This document shows, in pieces, positions 52,444 through 61,456 of a stretch of DNA of 64,000 nt (position 1 is its first letter; the number at the start of each line of letters is the position of its first letter). Under the pieces are notes generated by a model. That model saw nothing but the letters and a program-made list of their open reading frames with translations. It had not been told where the DNA came from and made no database searches. The DNA is taken from the NCBI GenBank assembly GCA_945870855.1, contig CAMBTP010000007.1, positions 1-64,000 on the forward strand, written 5' to 3'. Made by a program: the position numbers and the translations under genes. This stretch comes from Prosthecobacter debontii (GTDB lineage: Bacteria > Verrucomicrobiota > Verrucomicrobiia > Verrucomicrobiales > Akkermansiaceae).

Positions 52444-53175
52444 ATGCGAACCGGGAAAACGCCGTTGCTTGAAGTCCTCGACTGGCTTTACCCGCCGATT
52501 TGCGAGATCTGCGGGTTGGGGCTTTCCGAAGGCAAAGCACTTTGCGAACCCTGCGCGGAACGCCTGCCACGCATTGTCACGCCGTTCTGTGATGTCTGCG
52601 GCGAACATTTCCAAGGCCTCATCGACGGCCCATTCGATTGCCCGAACTGCAATGAGATCTCGTTCCACTTCGAGTTCGCGCGGTCGGCGATGGTTCGCTC
52701 GGACGCGACTTTAAATCTCGTTCACCGCCTGAAATACGGCAAGGAAATCCATCTCGGCGCGGAGCTGGGAAGACTGGCTTGCCTAGCGTTTTCAGACAGG
52801 CGCCTGGCCGTGGCGCTGGAGGAGAAGTGGCCGCTAGTGCCGGTGCCGCTTCATCGCTCGCGGCAGATGGAGCGGCAGTTCAATCAAGCTGAGGAGATCG
52901 CGAGATCTATATCTATTGAGACGGGGCTGCCGGTCTCGCACCTGTTGAAAAGGGGACGGCGCACCGAAACCCAGACCCGCCTGAGTAGAAAACAACGGAT
53001 GGAAAATTTGCGGGGCGCTTTCAAGTTGCGTGAGCCATTACCCGAGAATGTTCCGCCCGGTTATCTCCTCGTGGATGATGTTTTCACCACCGGCTCCACC
53101 GTGGACGAGTGCGCAAAGGTGCTGCGAAAAGCGGGAGCGGGGAGAATCGCGGTGCTCACGGTGATGCGAGGGTGA
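52444..53175 (+). CDS. ComF family phosphoribosyltransferase-like protein
   Basis: The 243-aa protein has an N-terminal double zinc finger (CEICGLGLSEGKALCEPC, then CDVCG and CPNC), a middle region with LVHRLKYGKEIHLGAELG, and the PRPP-binding loop YLLVDDVFTTGSTVDEC. ComF proteins aid DNA uptake in competent bacteria and are widespread elsewhere. The ATG at 52444 gives the usual family length; the longer ORF overlaps the permease. A perfect hairpin repeat follows 10 bases after the stop. Confidence 0.9.
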   Translation: MRTGKTPLLEVLDWLYPPICEICGLGLSEGKALCEPCAERLPRIVTPFCDVCGEHFQGLIDGPFDCPNCNEISFHFEFARSAMVRSDATLNLVHRLKYGKEIHLGAELGRLACLAFSDRRLAVALEEKWPLVPVPLHRSRQMERQFNQAEEIARSISIETGLPVSHLLKRGRRTETQTRLSRKQRMENLRGAFKLREPLPENVPPGYLLVDDVFTTGSTVDECAKVLRKAGAGRIAVLTVMRG

Positions 53176-53184
53176 GAGATGACG

Positions 53185-53248
53185 GGAGTGGCTGACGCCT
53201 GTCTGCCACGAGCATCCATCGACGTGGCAGACAGGCGTCAGCCACTCC
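53185..53248. repeat. Hairpin repeat family D, copy 1
   Basis: A perfect 26-base-pair stem (arm beginning GGAGTGGCTGACGCCTGTCT) encloses a 12-base loop. A second copy lies at 61393-61456 in opposite orientation, as shown by the complementary loop sequence. It sits between the convergent comF and CPBP protease genes and may also stop transcription, although no T run follows. Confidence 0.8.
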
Positions 53249-53269
53249 GATGCATAGCGCATCACTTCT

Positions 53270-54259
53270 CTACGGCGATAGCTCGGTATCGGATGTTTCG
53301 GATTTCGCAGGAAAAATGCGGACGATTATCGTGCAGCACGCGAAGCAGAAGCCGAGTGCGGCGATGGGCAGGAGACCGGATTTAAGGTCATTGCCGATGA
53401 CCCATTGGGGAAGCGGGGACTCGATATTCATGTCACGAACCATGGCTATAGTCTTTAGGGCGAGAACCAACCCTGCATGCAGGCCGATGGGGAGCCAGAG
53501 GGAAAAGGTGCGGATTCGGCACCAGCCGAGCAGCAAACCGATAAGGGTCAACGTGGTGAAATCGGTAACGAAAAACAGCGGGGTCGCGAAGTGGCCGAGC
53601 GTGCCGCCGAGGATTTCAAACCCCGCGTACCAGGCGCGTGGATCCGCGATGATCATTCCGTCCGGCGGACTTAGGAAATGGGCGACGGAAAACATCATCG
53701 AGCTGCCGATCCACGCAGTGCGAACAGAGCATGTCCGCAGCCAAAAGCCCAGCAACAGACCGCGAAACAAAAGCTCCTCGATGATCCCTACCCCAAGCGC
53801 AGGCACGAAAGCCTTGGAGAAAAATTTCGTGATGGAAAAATCGGTCTCTTGCGGGACAGTTGCGCCGCAGGCCTCGAGAACGAGAGCCAGTGCGACGAGC
53901 GAGGCCGATCCTATCAGCAGTCCGCTAGCAAGGTGCGCGAAGCGCCTGCTCCACGGTGACCGCCGAAGATCGTAAACGTCGGCGGACGGATCGCGCGGCA
54001 TACGTTTCACACGGCGGATCAAAAAGGGCAGCAACACCAACCCGGATATGAGCAGGGAGCGGGAGAAATAGCGGTCGATCTTCGCCCGCCCGGCAGATCC
54101 GGCGATGTCTTCGATGGCGGCGGGGTAGTCTTTCGTATCCGCGCTTTTAGCGAGATTTTTCCCCGCGTCATACAGATGCGGCGTGAGCAGGGCGGCTGCG
54201 AAAAGCGAGGCGGTGAGCCAGAGTATGATTGCTCCGGCCTCTGACTTGAGGAAACGCAT
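53270..54259 (-). CDS. CPBP family intramembrane metalloprotease
   Basis: The 329-aa membrane protein has about seven to eight helices and the three motifs of the CPBP (Abi/CaaX protease) family: EELLFRG, FSVAHFL and a final LHAGLVLA. Members cleave membrane peptides or confer self-immunity to peptide antibiotics; no substrate is evident here. The start at 54259 overlaps the stop of the upstream small gene by one base (TAATG), a sign of translational coupling. Confidence 0.88.
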   Translation of the reverse strand: MRFLKSEAGAIILWLTASLFAAALLTPHLYDAGKNLAKSADTKDYPAAIEDIAGSAGRAKIDRYFSRSLLISGLVLLPFLIRRVKRMPRDPSADVYDLRRSPWSRRFAHLASGLLIGSASLVALALVLEACGATVPQETDFSITKFFSKAFVPALGVGIIEELLFRGLLLGFWLRTCSVRTAWIGSSMMFSVAHFLSPPDGMIIADPRAWYAGFEILGGTLGHFATPLFFVTDFTTLTLIGLLLGWCRIRTFSLWLPIGLHAGLVLALKTIAMVRDMNIESPLPQWVIGNDLKSGLLPIAALGFCFACCTIIVRIFPAKSETSDTELSP

Positions 54260-54519
54260 TAGTCGGTTTTCTTTTGTGCGAACAACCACTTGATGACCTC
54301 GGGATCTTTGTATGTCTGTGTCCATGAGTCGTGGCCAACTCCGGGATACATGGTCATCTCCGCCTTGCCGTCAACTTCTTTTAGAATGGTGCTCCTATCC
54401 ATTTTCTCGGGAGCGGCGAAACGATAGAGCACTTCCGTCCGGTCGGTAGCCTTGAAGGTCATCGGCACGGGTTCGGCGAAGGCGGTGGTCATCGTGAAGA
54501 TGGCGGCGAGGCTTTTCAT
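54259..54519 (-). pseudogene. Internally deleted esterase, exported
   Basis: This 86-aa frame (ATG at 54519) has a short signal-like N-terminus (MKSLAAIFTMTTAFAEP), a segment like the start of a carboxylesterase (TFKATDRTEVLYRFAAPEK) and then the C-terminal catalytic-His block of such enzymes (MTMYPGVGHDSWTQTYKDPE). The nucleophile and most of the alpha/beta-hydrolase core, normally about 150-180 residues, are missing. It is therefore a deletion relic, though still an open frame that is coupled to the CPBP gene. The same head-to-tail scar occurs in the transposase at 4.6 kb. Confidence 0.6.
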
Positions 54520-54526
54520 GGCGTTG

Positions 54527-55810
54527 TTAGGAAATGCTTTCCGCGCCGAAATACGGGACGAGCGCGGCGGGGATTTTGATCGAGCCATCGGCTTGCTGGC
54601 ATTGCTCTAAGAGCGCCACGTAGAGCCGGGGCAGGGCCGTGCCGGAGCCGTTGAGGGTGTGCGGGAAACGGTTTTTGCCCTCCTTGTCCTTGAAGCGCAA
54701 CTTCATCCGCCGCGCCTGGTAATCGCCGAAGCACGAGCAGCTCGATACCTCCAGATATTTTCCGTGGCCGGGTGCCCAGACCTCGATGTCGTAGGTTTTT
54801 GCCGAGGATTGACCGACGTCGCCGGTGCAAAGCTCGATCACGCGGTAATGCAGGCCGAGCTTTTGCAGAATGCTTTCGGCGTGCGAGGTGAGTTGTTCGA
54901 GAACTTGGAAACCTGTCTCGGGATCGACTACCTGCACCAACTCCACTTTATCAAACTGATGCATGCGGATGATGCCTTTGTTATCGCGCCCGGCAGAACC
55001 GGCTTCGCGACGGAAGCAGGGGGTGTAGGCGACGAGCTTGATCGGTAGATCCGACTCGGGAACGATGGTGTCGCGGTAAAGGTTTGTCACCGGCACCTCG
55101 GCGGTGGGGGCGAGGAAAAGGGTGTTGCGGCCGTCGTTTTCCGAAGGCTCTGTGCCATACATATCGTCCTCGAACTTCGGCAATTGCCCGGTGCCCTCCA
55201 TGCACTCACGCAGGACAAGGTGCGGCACGTTCACCTCTTCGTAACCGTTTTCCGCCTGCGTATCTAACAGAAAGTTTATCAGCGCCCGCTCGAGTTTCGC
55301 ACCCTTGCCGCGATATACCGCAAAGCCCGAGCCGGCGATACGTATCGCATCGTCCCACGAGATCAGGCGGTGTTTCGTGGCGAGCTCGACGTGATCCTTC
55401 GGCTCCGCAATGGCTGGCTTTTCACCCCACTCGCGGACGATAGGATTGTGCTCCTCGCTATCGCCCACCGGGCATTCCGCGTGGGGTAGGTTGGGTATGT
55501 TGAGAAGTAGGTCGTTCTGCTTCGCGGTCGTCTCCTCAGCGAGCACGTCAAACTTCGAGATTTCGTCGTTGATGCCGCGCACCTCCGCCTCGATGGCCGA
55601 GCTGTCCTCACCCTTTGCCTTCATCATGCCGATCTGCTTAGAGATCGTCTTGCGCTTGTTCTGGAGTTCCTGCTTGGAAGTCTCCGCCGCCCGCCGTGCT
55701 TCATCGCAGGCAAGCACCTCGTCGATGAGTTTCCAATGATCTCCACCGCGCGCCTTGAGCCGCGTCCTCACTTCATCCGCCTGTTCCCGTATTACCCTTA
55801 TGTCCAGCAT
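54527..55810 (-). CDS. serS: Seryl-tRNA synthetase
   Basis: SerS charges tRNA-Ser. The 427-aa class II synthetase (ATG at 55810, MLDIRVIREQAD) has the N-terminal tRNA-binding coiled coil (about 25-100), motif 2 FRREAGSAGRDNKG and motif 3 NGSGTALPRLYVALLEQ. TAEVPVTNLYRD, which contacts serine, is intact. The longer track ORF was rejected because the family starts at MLDI. The gene is 8 bases upstream of the esterase relic. Confidence 0.97.
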   Translation of the reverse strand: MLDIRVIREQADEVRTRLKARGGDHWKLIDEVLACDEARRAAETSKQELQNKRKTISKQIGMMKAKGEDSSAIEAEVRGINDEISKFDVLAEETTAKQNDLLLNIPNLPHAECPVGDSEEHNPIVREWGEKPAIAEPKDHVELATKHRLISWDDAIRIAGSGFAVYRGKGAKLERALINFLLDTQAENGYEEVNVPHLVLRECMEGTGQLPKFEDDMYGTEPSENDGRNTLFLAPTAEVPVTNLYRDTIVPESDLPIKLVAYTPCFRREAGSAGRDNKGIIRMHQFDKVELVQVVDPETGFQVLEQLTSHAESILQKLGLHYRVIELCTGDVGQSSAKTYDIEVWAPGHGKYLEVSSCSCFGDYQARRMKLRFKDKEGKNRFPHTLNGSGTALPRLYVALLEQCQQADGSIKIPAALVPYFGAESIS

Positions 55811-55887
55811 TGCGCGCGCACTTTCACGGATCGCCGCTGGAGTGAAAAGCTCCGATTTTAGAACGTAGGATCGCGCAAACATAAAGA

Positions 55888-55915
55888 TTGCGACCGTTAT
55901 TACTTAGGTTATAAT
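55888..55915 (+). promoter_or_regulatory. Promoter of the AbrB-Doc pair
   Basis: A TTGCGA -35 element and a perfect TATAAT -10 element are separated by 16 bases. The -10 ends only six bases before the antitoxin ATG at 55922, so transcription would begin at or next to the start codon. The antitoxin message is probably leaderless. Confidence 0.6.
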
Positions 55916-55921
55916 CCTTGT

Positions 55922-56149
55922 ATGATCACCACCGTCAAAATCATCTCAATCGGCAACTCGGCAGGCATCATCCTGCCCAAGGAGCTTTTGGAAAAACTGC
56001 GCGTTTCGAAAGGCGACACCTTGACCGTCACAGAAACGCCGGATGGCCTGGGTCTCAATCCGTATGACGAAAATTTCGCGACTGCAATGAACCTCGCTGA
56101 GGAGATCATGAGAGAGGATCGGGATGTCCTCAGGAAGCTTGCCCAGTAG
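55922..56149 (+). CDS. AbrB/MazE-type antitoxin
   Basis: The 75-aa protein has the swapped-hairpin AbrB fold typical of MazE-like antitoxins (VKIISIGNSAGIILPKELLE, then LRVSKGDTLTV), with a C-terminal acidic helix to cover the toxin. It is followed 19 bases later by a Doc toxin, so the pair is a toxin-antitoxin module. Autorepression at its promoter would be expected. Doc toxins classically pair with Phd; this is an alternative pairing. Confidence 0.85.
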   Translation: MITTVKIISIGNSAGIILPKELLEKLRVSKGDTLTVTETPDGLGLNPYDENFATAMNLAEEIMREDRDVLRKLAQ

Positions 56150-56168
56150 AATTTTGGAAAAGCACCCG

Positions 56169-56564
56169 ATGATTACCGAACCGAAATGGATCACTCCGCA
56201 AATCGCGCATGCGGTTCATAGCAGACAAATCGCGGAACACGGAGGACAAGATGGCCTGAGGGATGAAGGCCTTCTACTTTCGGCGTTGGCGAGACCCCAG
56301 CAGTTGCTGAGTTACGGTAGCCCGCCTCCCGACCTTTGTGCCTTGGCGGCGGCATACGCATACGGCATTGCGAAAAACCATCCCTTTCTGGATGGCAACA
56401 AACGCACCGCATTCGTGGTTTACCGACTGTTTCTGAAATGGAACGGGATCGAGCTGCTTGCCGAAAAGACACAGCGCTATGTTACCATGCTCGCCCTCGC
56501 CGCTGGGGAGATTTCCGAGGAAGACTTTGCCACATGGCTTTGCGCAAACACCTCATCCGAGTGA
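56169..56564 (+). CDS. doc: Doc (death-on-curing, Fic-fold) toxin
   Basis: Doc toxins phosphorylate elongation factor Tu and stop translation. The 131-aa protein carries the Fic/Doc catalytic loop HPFLDGNKRTAF, with the His and the Asp-Gly-Asn-Lys-Arg all present, so it should be active. The ATG at 56169 (MITEPKW) is preceded by GGAAAAG and lies outside the antitoxin; the track start at 56124 overlaps the antitoxin gene. gapA follows after 138 bases. Confidence 0.88.
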   Translation: MITEPKWITPQIAHAVHSRQIAEHGGQDGLRDEGLLLSALARPQQLLSYGSPPPDLCALAAAYAYGIAKNHPFLDGNKRTAFVVYRLFLKWNGIELLAEKTQRYVTMLALAAGEISEEDFATWLCANTSSE

Positions 56565-57749
<1,185 letters not shown>

Positions 57750-57793
57750 TTCTGGAGAGCCGTGCTTTTAGCCGGCTTCTTCGATTTTTCCCT

Positions 57794-57826
57794 AGCGAGC
57801 CGCCCGAAAGGGTTGGCTCGCTTTTT
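57794..57826 (+). terminator. Rho-independent terminator of gapA
   Basis: AGCGAGCC pairs with GGCTCGCT, with CCC-GAAA-GGG pairing inside the loop, and five T follow. It begins 44 bases after the gapA stop. Confidence 0.88.
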
Positions 57827-57856
57827 CGTTTGGGGCGGCAAAGTCTCTGCGCTTAA

Positions 57857-58942
57857 ATGACCGCCATGACCACCCCAGCAAGAAACCGCGCCATCCAGCT
57901 CGACGGGCTGCGTGCGCTTGCGATGCTCGGGATTTGCTGGGATCATTGGGTGCCAGAGGCATGGAATTTTGGGCTGCCTTACGAGGTCGGGCTCTACTTT
58001 TTTCTAGTGCTCTCAGGGTATCTCATCACCGGCTCGCTACTGCGCACGCGCGACAAACAGGAAGCCTTGGGCACGGGCTGGCGCTGGCGGGCGTGGAAGG
58101 AGTTCCAGTGGCGGCGGGGTCTGCGTATCATGGCGCCGTATTATGTGGCGCTGGCCATCGCTCTCATTTTCATCGCGCCGAAGATCGGACCCCACATCCA
58201 TTGGTATCTCCTTTACCTCGCTAATATCCACATCGCCCTGCTTGGCGAATGGCCGCACGGCACCTCGCATTTCTGGTCCATCGCGATACAGCAACAATTC
58301 TATCTCTTCTGGCCGGCGGTGATCTGGCTCGCGCCTCGCCGTTTCCTCATTCCGGCGATGCTCCTTTTCACAGCGATCGCGCCGCTTTCGCGCTATTGCG
58401 AGCACCTTCTCATGCCGCCCTTCATCTGGCCTCACAAGCTGAGCTGGGTTTGGTTCGATTTCTTCGGCATCGGCGGGCTGATGGCGCTGGCGGTACACCG
58501 GGGCTTCCCGCTTTCGGCTAGGTTTTGGAAAATTCTCATGGTCGTGGGTTGTGGAGCCTACACGGTATTCGAGTTCGGCCCGCGCTTCGGCCTGCCGCCA
58601 AATCGGATCGGGCCGTTTTACGCGTCTATCCTTAGCGTTGGCCTCTGCGGCGTGATCGCGACGGCCTCGCTAGGCTGGAACAACTTTGCCGGACGTTTTT
58701 TGGAAACTAAATTTCTCCAGAAAGTGGGCCTGCTTTCCTACGGCATCTACCTCTACCACAATCTCGCGCCCATCATCCTCGGCAAAATTCTGCCCTTTCT
58801 TTGGCAGGGGCCTTACGCCGAGACCGCGCCGCAAATCGTTGTGCGGATTGCGCTTTTCGCCGTGCTGACTTGGGCTATGACGATACTTTCCTGGAAATAC
58901 ATCGAGACCCCGCTCAACAACATAAGGTCGAAACAATCCTAA
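57857..58942 (+). CDS. Acyltransferase 3 family membrane protein
   Basis: The 361-aa protein has about ten membrane helices and the acyltransferase 3 start (IQLDGLRALAMLGICWDHW), in which the conserved His is replaced in position by the HW pair. Members acetylate or acylate exopolysaccharide, O-antigen or peptidoglycan sugars. The normally acidic WS-x-x-x-E-E-Q-F-Y motif reads HFWSIAIQQQFYLFWP here, so the glutamates are glutamines. Activity may be altered; the substrate is unknown. It stands alone after the gapA terminator. Confidence 0.85.
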   Translation: MTAMTTPARNRAIQLDGLRALAMLGICWDHWVPEAWNFGLPYEVGLYFFLVLSGYLITGSLLRTRDKQEALGTGWRWRAWKEFQWRRGLRIMAPYYVALAIALIFIAPKIGPHIHWYLLYLANIHIALLGEWPHGTSHFWSIAIQQQFYLFWPAVIWLAPRRFLIPAMLLFTAIAPLSRYCEHLLMPPFIWPHKLSWVWFDFFGIGGLMALAVHRGFPLSARFWKILMVVGCGAYTVFEFGPRFGLPPNRIGPFYASILSVGLCGVIATASLGWNNFAGRFLETKFLQKVGLLSYGIYLYHNLAPIILGKILPFLWQGPYAETAPQIVVRIALFAVLTWAMTILSWKYIETPLNNIRSKQS

Positions 58943-59036
58943 GCTATTTGATCCGAGGAGAGCAGTAAAACATCGCTGCCCTCAAGGTGCGGCGGGGCGG
59001 TGAGGATCGTCATGAAGCATTGCGCCAAATTTCTTC

Positions 59037-60005
59037 CTATCTCCCTGCCGGAGTGCGCTCGAAAAGCGATGCAAGATCCGGCAAGTCAGAGGCGCTGTGG
59101 GCGGGCTGGGAGGAGGTGACTTTTCCGTTTTTAAAAACGAAGGCACCGGGCATCTGCAAGCCGTCACCAGCGAGGTGCCCGACTCCGCAACCTTTGAAAA
59201 CGGCGATCATCCCGCGCCACCAGACTTGTGGGCCGAAGAGCTCGATGAAGCCCCCCTTACCGAGGCCGAAGGCGCGGTAGAGTTCACAGCGCGGATCGGC
59301 GATGCGCGGGACATTCGAGTTTTCGCCGAGGTATCCGATTTCCTCGCCGGATTTCAGCATGTGGACGAGGACAAGGGTCGCGTTCTGTTGTTTCGCCTGC
59401 TGCTCCAAATCCTGAAGTCCGCGTAGAATCTGGCGGGTGAAGGTGCAGCCAAAATGGCGCAGGAACACGAGCACGAGAGGACGATCTGCGGAGGCATCTG
59501 CAAGGGTCTCGCCGGTGGAAAGCTGATAGACGGCGGCCGCTTCCTCCACGCTGTAAGGCTTTGAGCGGGAAACCGGGATTCCGATATGCGCGCGCAGCGT
59601 GATCCAGAGGATGGCGGCATAGGGGATAATCCAAACAAGATCATCGATGACCAAGAAAAGTAAGCAGCCGGCCGGAAGGGTGTTGTTTGAAATGGCAAAG
59701 GCAACGATTACCGAGGCGGCCACCGCTTTCGCAAAGCCGAGCAGGACGATGAGCCAGTGATGAACAGGATCGGCAGCGGCCAGAAAAAGTGCAAAACCGA
59801 GAAAGCCCGAGATCAAGCCGAGCGTGCGCCAGAGCATCGGGTGATTTGGACGGGGGATACCGAGCAGGTCGAAACCATGGAAGGGCCAGGCGTTCGTCCA
59901 GACCGCGAACAGCACATGATAGGCCGCGCCAAGCAACAGGGCGATCCGCATCCATTGTTTGGCGCGGCAATTTTCCCCGTGGCAGCTAATAATCATAACT
60001 GACAT
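59037..60005 (-). CDS. Membrane protein with C-terminal peroxiredoxin-like domain
   Basis: The 322-aa protein has four N-terminal helices (about 20-38, 62-80, 85-106 and 112-138) and a soluble thioredoxin-fold domain from about 155 to 310 resembling AhpC/TSA-2 (PRXL2-like) proteins. The motif LRHFGCTFTRQILRGL aligns with the usual FGCTFCRE, so the resolving cysteine is Thr here. It could act as a one-cysteine redox protein or be non-catalytic. The function is unknown. The start at 60005 is uncertain; MRIALLLGAAYH is an alternative. Confidence 0.7.
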   Translation of the reverse strand: MSVMIISCHGENCRAKQWMRIALLLGAAYHVLFAVWTNAWPFHGFDLLGIPRPNHPMLWRTLGLISGFLGFALFLAAADPVHHWLIVLLGFAKAVAASVIVAFAISNNTLPAGCLLFLVIDDLVWIIPYAAILWITLRAHIGIPVSRSKPYSVEEAAAVYQLSTGETLADASADRPLVLVFLRHFGCTFTRQILRGLQDLEQQAKQQNATLVLVHMLKSGEEIGYLGENSNVPRIADPRCELYRAFGLGKGGFIELFGPQVWWRGMIAVFKGCGVGHLAGDGLQMPGAFVFKNGKVTSSQPAHSASDLPDLASLFERTPAGR

Positions 60006-60039
60006 TATCTACGAAGTCTGCGTGCGCAACGGGAGATTT

Positions 60040-60252
60040 TCAGGCCTCCGAGAGAATTCGAGCCTGGTCGAAATCGAAGGGCGTCATTTCCAGAAGCACC
60101 GCCGCGCCGTCGGGAAATTCCGTTGCCGCGTCGGTCAGTTTTTTGGAAAGATGGCCGAGCACGACCTTGCCGTTCATCAATTCGACGCGATAGAGGATCT
60201 CGCCCTTGCGTTCGAGGACGGTTCCGGTGGTTTCGATGGCGGCTTCGGACAT
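60040..60252 (-). CDS. infA: Translation initiation factor IF-1
   Basis: IF-1 binds the ribosomal A site during initiation. The 70-aa OB-fold protein reads GTVLERKGEILYRVELMNGK early and ends LEMTPFDFDQARI, which matches the family along its full length (usual 71-72). The ATG at 60252 was chosen; the upstream extension is not family-like. It lies 10 bases after luxC on the same strand, an unusual location, since infA commonly sits near ribosomal protein genes. Confidence 0.9.
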   Translation of the reverse strand: MSEAAIETTGTVLERKGEILYRVELMNGKVVLGHLSKKLTDAATEFPDGAAVLLEMTPFDFDQARILSEA

Positions 60253-60262
60253 GGCTTTAATA

Positions 60263-61294
60263 TCAACCGAGATCGCGCCAACGCACAAGTCCAGCCAGCG
60301 GCATTTCACCATCCGGATGCCAGAAAATTCCCGGCTCCTGCGCCTTTCCTGCGGCGCAGATGCGAGGTGGGGAAAGGTTTTCCAAGCGCGTTGCTGCGGT
60401 GATCGGTTCGACGACGGCGGTGGAGAGGAAACGGGCTTCCGGGCCTATGGTTTCCGCTGAAATTTCAGAGGGCATAGGCAAAACCCGGACGAAGCCTGAA
60501 CCCGGGCCGGGGCGGAGGGTGGTGGATTCGCCGTCGCGGACGATGGTCCAATTTACAGAATTTTCGCTCTCCCACATCTTTACATCTGCTCCGTTGGCGA
60601 TGCGGAAGCGGGTGAGCTCGCGTTCGTTGCGGACGGCTCCCGCTTCGGAAAAAGTGGGGGCAATCTTCGGTCGCCTCTCCGCATCCAATGCCTCCGCAAG
60701 TTTCCCACAAAACGATTCCACTTCCCCTTCCACGTAAATCGCCTGCACGGAAAGGCAGCCGCGCTGGCCGTAGCGCATGATATCCTCTGCGAGATCTCGG
60801 TGAATTCCCTCCCGCTCGGAAAAAACGAAGGCCGCACTGATTTTCGGGCCATGTGCGATGATTCTTGTCTCCGGAGAAAGCCGGTTTCTGAAAAACTCCA
60901 GCGTATCTGCCCCGCCATAAATCACCGCCACCTCTGGAGCACACCATTCCTCTGGCAACTCGCGGCGCACATCTAACAGATCGATCCCGCGCGCCCATTC
61001 CTCGAATTCCGGCAAGCCCGCCGAAGGCACTTTCACCCAGCTCCGGCAGCCGATCAGAAGCGCGCGGAACGCCGATTGAAACGCCGCGTGTTCCGTATTC
61101 CCACTGACCACATGCAGCACGGGCTCACGCGGGACGACGCGTGAGCCATCCACCCAATCCTCCAGCCGCCGCGCATCACCAAGCTCCGCGTCCAGCCATT
61201 TTACGAGTAACTCCGCATCGTAAGCGCCCACCCATTTCTCCAGCGACTTCCGCTGGGAAACGAGGAATGCGATACGCTGGGCGAGGGTTTTCAT
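60263..61294 (-). CDS. LuxC-like acyl-CoA/acyl reductase
   Basis: The 343-aa protein resembles LuxC, the reductase that turns an acyl thioester into a fatty aldehyde using NADPH. The ALDH-like core is visible (HVVSGNTEHAAFQSAF, VAVIYGGADTLEFFR, RIIAHGPKISAAFV), and Cys 180 in YGQRGCLSVQAIYVEG is the likely acyl-carrying or structural cysteine. It is shorter than luminous LuxC (about 480) but near that of the shorter non-luminous group. No luciferase genes are present. It is preceded by a LuxE-like gene and followed by infA. Confidence 0.8.
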   Translation of the reverse strand: MKTLAQRIAFLVSQRKSLEKWVGAYDAELLVKWLDAELGDARRLEDWVDGSRVVPREPVLHVVSGNTEHAAFQSAFRALLIGCRSWVKVPSAGLPEFEEWARGIDLLDVRRELPEEWCAPEVAVIYGGADTLEFFRNRLSPETRIIAHGPKISAAFVFSEREGIHRDLAEDIMRYGQRGCLSVQAIYVEGEVESFCGKLAEALDAERRPKIAPTFSEAGAVRNERELTRFRIANGADVKMWESENSVNWTIVRDGESTTLRPGPGSGFVRVLPMPSEISAETIGPEARFLSTAVVEPITAATRLENLSPPRICAAGKAQEPGIFWHPDGEMPLAGLVRWRDLG

Positions 61295-61392
61295 TTGCTT
61301 ATGAATGACACGGAAACATCTAACGTTATGTCTGTCATTTCATCGCCAGCTTGCCAACACCATCCCGAGAAATCAATGCCAAGGTGTCACAA

Positions 61393-61456
61393 GGAATGGC
61401 TGCCGCCAGTCTGCCACGACGATGGATGATCATGGCAGACTGGCGTCAGCCACTCC
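61393..61456. repeat. Hairpin repeat family D, copy 2
   Basis: This copy pairs 24 of 27 positions and its loop is the complement of copy 1's loop, so it is inverted relative to copy 1 at 53185. Its right arm (61433-61456) encodes the last eight residues of the luxE gene (GVADASLP) and the stop codon follows at once. It has evidently replaced or extended the original end of luxE. Confidence 0.75.
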
